Shown here one piece after another: positions 6,270 to 10,334 of a DNA stretch of 10,334 bases. This DNA comes from an uncultured Desulfovibrio sp. Lineage in GTDB: Bacteria > Desulfobacterota > Desulfovibrionia > Desulfovibrionales > Desulfovibrionaceae. The notes under the pieces are model-generated. The model was not told the origin of the DNA. It saw nothing but the letters and a program-made list of their open reading frames with translations, and did not search any database. The stretch covers positions 1 to 10,334 of the forward strand of contig CAKTDV010000035.1 in assembly GCA_934546745.1 (NCBI GenBank), given 5' to 3'. A program made the position numbers and the translations under genes. Positions within the stretch are counted from its first letter, which is position 1; the number at the start of each line of letters is the position of its first letter.

Positions 6270-8273
6270 TTAGGCGAAGTTGTTGGTGGTGAGGGAAGAA
6301 CCATCAAGAGCGGTTGAGCTGGTGTCCGTCAAAATCGTCGCCACGAGGTGGACTTCGTCCTTAGTGACCTGCATGTCGCCATCATTAGCAACGTACCAGA
6401 CTCCTCCTTTCGTATCGATAACAACGGCATCCTTTCCAGCATCGAGCTTCAGGAGTTGATTGTCCTTCCCGTCAGAGGCAAAGAGCTTTGCGACATCGCT
6501 CGCCTCAAGAGCAGCAGCAGCAGCAGAAATGCTGACACCAATGGCAATTTTCCCAGCGATGTCGTTAGCGCCGCCAACAGCAGCATTCTCACTTGCATTC
6601 ATCAGCTCGTCAAAGGCACTGAGGAAGCCATCGAGCTTGATTTTATCAGAGGCAACGCTGAAGTTTTTGATCACGTCCTTATTGGCGGAGAACTCGGCAG
6701 CGCTGTTGATGCCGGTACCGAGGACGACGATGTCCTTGCCAGCAGCGAGGGTGATTTCGTCAGCGCCGAGGCCGCCGTCAATGATGCCGCCCTTGGCGGA
6801 AGCGGTGATCTTGTCGGCCTGATCGGAACCGGTGAAGTTGATGTTCTTCAGGTTCATCGGAGCAGTAAATACCATAGCCAAATCCACTGTGCCATCCTTG
6901 CCAATTTGAGAGGTCGCCGTCAGATTGATGCTCTCCACCTTGTCGGGATTTTCAAAGGAGATTTTGGTGGTGTTGGAAGAAGCTCCGAAAGTATCCAGAA
7001 CGGCGGATACATCAGCCTTCACGATGCCATCGGAACCCACCGGATCGTCGGCCGTGAACGTAATGTTGATCTGCTTGCTAAGGCCATCAAGAATAATCTT
7101 GTCACCGCTGAGGATATTGGTCAGGGAATCGGAAACCTTGAAGCTATCCACATTGGTATTGCTCACCACAGCGGAATTCTGGGTAAATCCGAGGACGGTA
7201 TCGCTCACGACAACACCGTCATTCGTCGCGGCGGCATCGGCCAGCAGTTTTGCAGCGGCGCCAGCGATGTTGGCGGCGGAGTCTTCGATTTTGTAGGTAT
7301 CAAGGGTCGGGGCCTTGTCGAGCTTCTTGAAGGTCGTCCCGTCCGCCTTTTCGTACTTCACCGTGGTGTCATTGTAGAGTTTTTCCAGGTTGGCTGCGGC
7401 GTTTTCCGCCTGCTTCACGGAGAGGGATTCCTTCGGAGAGACCTTGGCGGTCATGGAAGAGACCACGAGCGCGGGTTGCTTGGCAAGGGCGTTGAGCTCG
7501 TCCAGATTCAGCGCGATCTGTTCAAAGGAGTCTTTGGCGATGATTTTTTCAACCTTGGCATTGCCCAGCACGGCCGAGGTCGCCACATCTTCCTTGTCGA
7601 TGAGGCTGGCCGCCAGATCTTCCACCTGTATGGATTTGGCGCCGTTGAGGATAGAGGCGTTGGAAGCAAGGTCAGAGATGGAGTCTTTCAGGATATACTC
7701 ACCGGCTTTGATTTCTCCTTTGGCGAGGGCGATTTTGGCGTCATCGACGGAATAGGTAGTTTCCGTCGGCGTGGGCGTATCACCGCCCCCCCCTCCGACA
7801 TTGGAGGTAAGAGAGGAATTGAGTATGAAGGACTTGTCGAGGGAGACGTTATTGGTTTGTGTAAGAGGAATGGATTGTGAGGAGCCGTTGGCGCCAGTGA
7901 GGGAGAAGGCGGGGTTTTGGGGGTCAGAGGAATCGAGTGAGATTTTGAGTCCGCCGTTTTTGAAGGCGAGTTCGGTGCCGCCTGCGGCGTCGTTGGTGGA
8001 GATGGTAGCGATGACGTTGGAGCCGTTGAGGATTTGGATTTGGAGGCCATTGACCTTGAAGGCGAGATCGGAGGAGTTATAGGCGAAGTCGACGCGTTCC
8101 ATGCCGCCGGCGATTTCGATGCCGGTCACGCCGGAGTTGATGAGGAGCTGCTGGGCGCCAGCGCCGCCGTTGACGTAGTAGTCGCCCTTGACGAGGCCGA
8201 TGGAGTAGACGCCAACTAACAGTTGACCCCGTATCAGTAGATACCTGATACGGGGTCGAACGCCAGCCAGCAT
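6270..8273 (-). CDS. Second RTX-like surface protein with replaced 5' end (up to 667 aa)
   Basis: The frame is open from ATG 8273 to TAA 6272-6270. Recognisable family sequence begins only near 8210 (VYSIGLVKGDYYVNGGAGAQ...). The first ~20 codons are the reading-through of a hairpin repeat (8208-8258), and no ribosome binding site precedes 8273. The true start is therefore probably lost or elsewhere. An N-terminal globular region of about 130 residues is followed by a five-Gly linker encoded by a G run. A repetitive Ala/Asp/Ser-rich body follows, with units such as KIEDSAANIAGAA and FKVSDSLTNIL and an RTX-like turn (GGLGADEITLAAGKDIVVLG). The C-terminus carries a WYVANDGD segment comparable to WYLKGGAE in the first protein. 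The leader end is identical to the first gene at DNA level while the bodies differ. It may be a silent passenger copy rather than an expressed gene. Confidence 0.75.
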   Translation of the reverse strand: MLAGVRPRIRYLLIRGQLLVGVYSIGLVKGDYYVNGGAGAQQLLINSGVTGIEIAGGMERVDFAYNSSDLAFKVNGLQIQILNGSNVIATISTNDAAGGTELAFKNGGLKISLDSSDPQNPAFSLTGANGSSQSIPLTQTNNVSLDKSFILNSSLTSNVGGGGGDTPTPTETTYSVDDAKIALAKGEIKAGEYILKDSISDLASNASILNGAKSIQVEDLAASLIDKEDVATSAVLGNAKVEKIIAKDSFEQIALNLDELNALAKQPALVVSSMTAKVSPKESLSVKQAENAAANLEKLYNDTTVKYEKADGTTFKKLDKAPTLDTYKIEDSAANIAGAAAKLLADAAATNDGVVVSDTVLGFTQNSAVVSNTNVDSFKVSDSLTNILSGDKIILDGLSKQINITFTADDPVGSDGIVKADVSAVLDTFGASSNTTKISFENPDKVESINLTATSQIGKDGTVDLAMVFTAPMNLKNINFTGSDQADKITASAKGGIIDGGLGADEITLAAGKDIVVLGTGINSAAEFSANKDVIKNFSVASDKIKLDGFLSAFDELMNASENAAVGGANDIAGKIAIGVSISAAAAALEASDVAKLFASDGKDNQLLKLDAGKDAVVIDTKGGVWYVANDGDMQVTKDEVHLVATILTDTSSTALDGSSLTTNNFA
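7786..7793 (-). repeat. Run of 8 G (minus strand) in the glycine linker
   Basis: Eight C on the plus strand, read as G in the gene, encode the linker glycines at the same position as the 10-G run of the first gene. It is a candidate slippage site. Confidence 0.75.
7792..7868 (-). repeat. Shared leader segment, inverted copy of 1-77
   Basis: The reverse complement equals bases 1-77. It ends exactly at the glycine-linker G run. Confidence 0.85.
8208..8258 (+). repeat. Covarying hairpin element, copy 2
   Basis: GACCCCGTATCA (8225-8236) and TGATACGGGGTC (8246-8257) form a perfect 12-bp stem with a 9-base loop. The left flank GACGCCAACTAACAGTT differs from copies 1 and 3 by one base (C for T). 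The inner five pairs differ from the other copies on both sides of the stem, yet pairing is kept. In this copy the 5' end of the surface protein gene begins at the repeat edge, in place of the 23-residue peptide gene. Confidence 0.8.
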
Positions 8274-8300
8274 GGCGGGGAGAGAGGGGCGGCAATAAAA
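8270..8300 (-). repeat. Short repeat GCATGGCGGGG...GGCGGCAATAAAA, copy 1
   Basis: It matches 9516-9544 apart from a 2-base GA insertion. In both places it lies just downstream (minus strand) of a one-segment mini-protein gene, so it marks the edge of these small gene units. Confidence 0.7.
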
Positions 8301-8318
8301 CGTATGCCTGGGGTGGCC

Positions 8319-8399
8319 TTATTTGCCATAAAGGGCGTAAGCCACGCCGCCGATGGTCAGGAAAAGGACAAAAAGCGTTGCCGCCGTCATGACGCTCAT
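8319..8399 (-). CDS. 26-residue single-segment membrane protein
   Basis: ATG 8399 to TAA 8321-8319 encodes MSVMTAATLFVLFLTIGGVA followed by YALYGK. GAGGAGG lies 8 bases upstream of the ATG, a strong ribosome binding site. The product is one hydrophobic helix with a short C-terminal tail. It sits about 70 bases after the DUF1640-type gene on the same strand, and probably shares its transcript. The analogous position after the broken DUF1640 copy is held by the 29-residue protein at 9584-9673. Function unknown. Confidence 0.65.
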   Translation of the reverse strand: MSVMTAATLFVLFLTIGGVAYALYGK

Positions 8400-8469
8400 G
8401 GTTACGCCTCCTCAACACTCCAGCCGTTTTCCCGCGCCTGCCAACCACCTCCGCGCGGCTGCGGGGACG

Positions 8470-8943
8470 CTAGAACCCTATCCAGCCAAAGCCCTTGGCC
8501 ATGATGGCCGCCAGCGCCACCCAGCCGCCGATCTGCCACTTGAGCAGATCGTACTTGACCCTTTCCACGTCAGTGCGCACCTTCTCAATATCCGTCTTGA
8601 GTTCCGCGCGAACCCTCTCGATATCCGTTTTGAGTTCCGCGCGAACCTTCTCAATCTCAAGGCGCACGTCCTGAACATCGCCCTTTGTGGCAAGTGCCCG
8701 GCGGGAGGCATCATCGTATCTCTCCAGTTCCCGTTGCAGCGCCTGTTGCAGTTCCTGTTGCAGGGCGGCGCGCTGCGCGTCCAGCCGCTCGCGCAGGGCT
8801 TCTTCCCGCGCTTCCGTCTGCCGCGCCTGTACTTCCGTCTGCCGCCGCAGGACTTCCGTCTGCGTTTCCGCCTGCTGGCGGGTAAAGCCGCATTCTTCCA
8901 GCATCCGCACACAGGCGATGCTGTCAAAGGTCATGGTCGTCAT
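8470..8943 (-). CDS. DUF1640-like coiled-coil protein with C-terminal membrane anchor (157 aa)
   Basis: ATG 8943 lies 7 bases after AGGGAGG (8957-8951 on the minus strand) and downstream of a clear promoter. Residues 5-20 (TFDSIACVRMLEECGF) and the long coiled coil (about 20-135) match the general layout of DUF1640/CCDC90-type bacterial proteins. ATKGDVQDV comes before charged 11-residue repeats (KVRAELKTDIE, RVRAELKTDIE). A single membrane segment (about 135-152) and GFGWIGF form the end. Such proteins occur widely in proteobacteria and phages without a firm function; family assignment is from pattern, not a search. Two 33-base tandem units in the DNA lengthen the coil. It is the first gene of a unit with the 26-residue membrane protein. 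Confidence 0.85.
   Translation of the reverse strand: MTTMTFDSIACVRMLEECGFTRQQAETQTEVLRRQTEVQARQTEAREEALRERLDAQRAALQQELQQALQRELERYDDASRRALATKGDVQDVRLEIEKVRAELKTDIERVRAELKTDIEKVRTDVERVKYDLLKWQIGGWVALAAIMAKGFGWIGF
8581..8646 (-). repeat. Two 33-base tandem units in the coiled coil
   Basis: 8581-8613 and 8614-8646 are near-identical 33-base units, and a third partial unit begins at 8647. Each encodes one 11-residue coil repeat, so unit number can change without frameshift. Confidence 0.75.
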
Positions 8944-9021
8944 GGTGGAGCCTCCCTGCCTCTTTTGTAACGGGTTCAGGTGCGGAGGTCAAAGAAGCAA
9001 GAGGCCTTGCCCGGCGCGGAA
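8780..9021 (-). repeat. 242-bp direct repeat, copy 1 (promoter and N-terminus of the DUF1640 gene)
   Basis: It matches 9682-9923 at a constant offset of 902 bases with a few substitutions. It spans the promoter, ribosome binding site and first 54 codons. Confidence 0.85.
8964..8992 (-). promoter_or_regulatory. Promoter of the DUF1640-like gene
   Basis: On the minus strand TTGACC (8992-8987), 17 bases, TACAAA (8969-8964), about 20 bases before the ATG. It is repeated unchanged at 9866-9894 before the broken copy. Confidence 0.75.
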
Positions 9022-9081
9022 CAAAAACACACGCCCGCCAGCCCCTCTTCCAGACGATGAGAGGACGGCGGGCGTTTTCGC
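9017..9081 (-). repeat. GCCCGCC-type hairpin after the minus-strand mini-protein pair
   Basis: ACGCCCGCC (9031-9039) pairs with GGCGGGCGT (9067-9075), with an inner CCTCT/AGAGG stem. On the minus strand the stem is followed by GTGTTTTTGTTCC, so it can serve as terminator for the genes at 9398-9134. It has the same flanks as the hairpin at 6161-6224. Confidence 0.75.
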
Positions 9082-9133
9082 GGGCAAAGGCGACTCCGAA
9101 GAGCCACCTGCCGGGGGGAAGGAGACACGTTCA

Positions 9134-9232
9134 TCAGGAAGGCTTGCGCCGCCTCTTGAGCGTCGCGTAAAGAATGCTCACAAGCCCGGTCACAGCCACA
9201 AAAAGAAGCCCGGCAATCATCGGCCCTTCCAT
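9134..9232 (-). CDS. 32-residue single-segment membrane protein
   Basis: ATG 9232 to TGA 9136-9134 encodes MEGPMIAGLLFVAVTGLVSI, then LYATL and a strongly basic end (KRRRKPS). GGAGG lies 6 bases upstream, inside the end of the preceding gene. Only one base separates it from the stop of the 54-residue protein gene, so translation is probably coupled. It occupies the same position as the 29-residue protein in the plus-strand pair at 5853-6094. One helix with a positive C-terminus is expected in the inner membrane. Function unknown. Confidence 0.7.
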   Translation of the reverse strand: MEGPMIAGLLFVAVTGLVSILYATLKRRRKPS

Positions 9233-9233
9233 C

Positions 9234-9398
9234 TCATTCCTCCACTTCAAAGGTGAACAAGGCAAACGCCATAAAAAATGCCATAATTCCAAGGAGTAAT
9301 CCACCCCAGGACGGGCTTACGCCGAGCGTTCCCAAGGATGCGATGGCGATACCCTGGAATGTGAACCGTAAAAACTTGAAGAGATTCTGTGTTTTCAT
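9234..9398 (-). CDS. 54-residue two-segment membrane protein
   Basis: ATG 9398 lies behind AAGGATG, and the frame ends with TGA 9236-9234. Two hydrophobic stretches (about residues 11-26 and 32-50) are joined by a turn containing SPSWGG. The C-terminus is acidic (FEVEE). The SP-SWG turn and size match the interrupted frame at 5853-6008. With the following 32-residue gene it forms a two-gene unit seen twice in the window. The two-helix hairpin size recalls small holins, but no lysis enzyme is nearby, so this is only a comparison. Confidence 0.72.
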   Translation of the reverse strand: MKTQNLFKFLRFTFQGIAIASLGTLGVSPSWGGLLLGIMAFFMAFALFTFEVEE

Positions 9399-9515
9399 GT
9401 CACATCCTTCCCCCTTATGCCAGAGGAGGCATCGTGCGCCCGCTCATCCACCCGCCAGCCGTTAACACCCTCTCCAGCCAAAGCCCCCGGCCATGATGGC
9501 CGCCAGCGCCAGCCC

Positions 9516-9544
9516 GCATGGCGGGGAGAGGGGCGGCAATAAAA
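9516..9544 (-). repeat. Short repeat GCATGGCGGGG...GGCGGCAATAAAA, copy 2
   Basis: It matches 8270-8300 except for two bases. It marks the 3' edge (minus strand) of the mini-gene unit inside the broken DUF1640 copy. Confidence 0.7.
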
Positions 9545-9575
9545 AAGCCGCGCCCGGAGGAGGCACGCACGCGGC
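9541..9575 (-). terminator. Terminator after the 29-residue protein gene
   Basis: On the minus strand GCCGCG (9575-9570) pairs with CGCGGC (9552-9547) and is followed by six T (9546-9541). It begins 9 bases after the stop codon. Confidence 0.65.
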
Positions 9576-9583
9576 AGGACGCC

Positions 9584-9673
9584 TCACTTGATCCAGCCGC
9601 GCTTGATCCCTGTAAAGACATACACGCCAAAACCCGCCACAGCCAACGCCACGAGGATGGTTCCCAGATTCAT
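9584..9673 (-). CDS. 29-residue single-segment membrane protein, paralogue of 6005-6094
   Basis: ATG 9673 to TGA 9586-9584 encodes MNLGTILVALAVAGFGVYVF and a basic tail ending GWIK. It has the same length and the same YVFTGI-[RK]-RGWIK end as the plus-strand protein at 6005-6094, with a different helix, which indicates selection at protein level. Its ribosome binding site GGAGG (9684-9680, minus strand) spans the junction with the DUF1640 fragment, and the promoter of that fragment (9894-9866) lies upstream. A terminator follows directly. Confidence 0.75.
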   Translation of the reverse strand: MNLGTILVALAVAGFGVYVFTGIKRGWIK

Positions 9674-9681
9674 GTGTCGCC

Positions 9682-9923
9682 TCCAGCCGCTCGCGCAGGG
9701 CTTCTTCCCGCGCTTCCGTCTGCCGCGCCTGTACTTCCGCCTGCCGCCGCAGGACTTCCGTCTGCGTTTCCGCCTGCTGGCGGGTGAAGCCGCCTTCCTC
9801 CAGCATCCGCACATAGGCGATGCTGTCAAAAGTCATGGTCGTCATGGTGGAGCCTCCCTGCCTCTTTTGTAACGGGTTCAGGTGCGGAGGTCAAAGAAGC
9901 GGCGGGCCTTGCCCGGCGCGGAA
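9682..9923 (-). repeat. 242-bp direct repeat, copy 2
   Basis: It matches 8780-9021 at offset 902. The match ends abruptly at 9682, where the mini-gene insert begins, and at 9923. Confidence 0.85.
9866..9894 (-). promoter_or_regulatory. Promoter of the broken DUF1640 copy and mini-gene
   Basis: TTGACC (9894-9889), 17 bases, TACAAA (9871-9866) on the minus strand, identical to the promoter of the intact gene. Confidence 0.7.
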
Positions 9924-10115
9924 AAAACGGCTATGCTTCCTCTCGTGCACGGCTGCCCTCCCGACCTTGCGCCCGGCACGGCACACACGGATAGAGCGGC
10001 CAGCGGGCCCGCTCTGGCGGACGCGGGAGCGGACGCCCGCGCCTGAGCACAAGGAAAAACCGCGCTTTTTCCGCAGGGCGAGGGCGGCGTCTCCTCCGGG
10101 AAAGACGGTACCACC

Positions 10116-10187
10116 ATGACGCGTCTGTTTTTGATCGCGCTTCTCGTGCTGGTACAGGTTCTCCTGCTGGCGACTGACGCCAATTAA
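10116..10187 (+). CDS. 23-residue hydrophobic peptide, right copy
   Basis: ATG 10116 to TAA 10185-10187 is the same frame, base for base, as 5579-5508. The peptide is one hydrophobic stretch of about 16 residues between Met-Thr-Arg and Ala-Thr-Asp-Ala-Asn. The GGAAAAA/TTTTTCC hairpin (10053-10072) lies 43 bases upstream, and the covarying hairpin begins at the stop codon. The ribosome binding site is weak. Doubts are as for the left copy. Confidence 0.45.
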   Translation: MTRLFLIALLVLVQVLLLATDAN

Positions 10188-10224
10188 CAGTTGACCCCGG
10201 CCCAGTGAAGATGGGTCGGGGTCG
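10176..10224 (+). repeat. Covarying hairpin element, copy 3
   Basis: GACCCCGGCCCA (10193-10204) pairs with TGGGTCGGGGTC (10212-10223), with one G-T wobble and a 7-base loop. GACGCCAATTAACAGTT precedes it and GAAAAAAA follows. Confidence 0.8.
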
Positions 10225-10334
10225 AAAAAAATAGTCAAAGGTGGCAGTCGTGCATGTGGGGGGGCGCGAACGTGCCGTGTCGGCGCTGGAACCTGTTGTC
10301 GCAGGATCCGGCGCTCCCCTTTTTTATAGGCCTG

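Larger units (their letters stand above)
9462..9845 (-). pseudogene. Broken second copy of the DUF1640-like gene
   Basis: The N-terminal 54-56 codons (9845 to about 9682) match the intact protein closely (MTTMTFDSIAYVRMLEEGGF). The coiled-coil middle is missing. The segment 9513-9681 is unrelated to the family and carries the 29-residue protein gene in another frame. A remnant of the family C-terminus (LALAAIMAGGFGW) returns at about 9512-9465. The frame happens to stay open through the insert, so a 127-residue hybrid could be made, but its middle resembles nothing natural. Promoter and ribosome binding site are intact and could now serve the inserted mini-gene. Confidence 0.75.
9999..10334. 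repeat. Right arm of ~335-bp inverted repeat
   Basis: It is the reverse complement of 5361-5695 and reaches the window edge without ending. It contains the second copy of the 23-residue peptide gene and the third covarying hairpin. Confidence 0.88.

Noticed and set aside
6348..7880. Long open frame (510 codons) on the plus strand opposite surface gene 2
   Set aside because: It is antisense to a clear repetitive protein with strong codon bias, has no ribosome binding site, and its translation has no coherent domain pattern.
9134..9398. Phage holin/lysis cassette
   Set aside because: Sizes and membrane helices would fit, but no endolysin, spanin or phage structural gene is present in the window.

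Overview
The window looks like an accessory surface-protein and small-membrane-protein locus of a GC-rich Gram-negative bacterium. A lipoprotein with a clear lipobox and large acidic Ala/Asp/Thr/Ser-rich proteins with RTX-like Gly/Asp turns support that. A Desulfovibrionaceae-type host is my guess from general style, not from a marker gene. I see no rRNA, tRNA, CRISPR array, transposase, recombinase or reverse transcriptase. Almost every part of the window is repeated elsewhere in it, often inverted.

Layout. (1) 1-1812 (+): 3' part of a large RTX-like surface protein gene whose start lies left of the window. It ends at a strong terminator (1861-1895), followed by a 537-bp exact-looking second copy of its own 3' end (1907-2443) with no start. 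(2) 2603-5173 (+): an AT-rich multi-pass membrane protein, then a probable two-gene operon of a membrane-anchored Sel1-repeat protein and a coiled-coil lipoprotein. The first gene of each unit is preceded by the same promoter (TTCCAT, 17 bp, TAGAT). (3) 5361-5695 and 9999-10334: a ~335-bp inverted repeat, probably continuing past the right edge. It frames about 4.3 kb, and each arm encodes the same 23-residue hydrophobic peptide next to a strong hairpin. (4) Between the arms: a two-gene mini-protein module (5853-6094, +), a second large RTX-like gene (8273 to 6270, -), and a minus-strand series of mini-membrane-protein genes, an intact coiled-coil membrane protein of DUF1640 type (8943 to 8470) and a broken second copy of it (9845 to 9462).

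Main idea. The two large genes are inverted relative to each other and share an identical stretch (1-77 versus 7868-7792) at the end of a common N-terminal region. They diverge at a glycine linker encoded by a G homopolymer (10 G in one, 8 G in the other). Inversion through the shared part would exchange the downstream halves, and slippage in the G run would switch them off. The second gene has lost any recognisable start and ribosome binding site, because its 5' end is replaced by a copy of a hairpin repeat. It therefore looks like a silent passenger store. The extra 3'-end copy at 1907-2443 looks like a second such store.

The other notable content is a set of one- and two-segment membrane mini-proteins of 23 to 54 residues, with good ribosome binding sites and repeated gene order. 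One has an in-frame TAG at codon 3. Three copies of a hairpin with paired base changes in its stem sit beside these genes.
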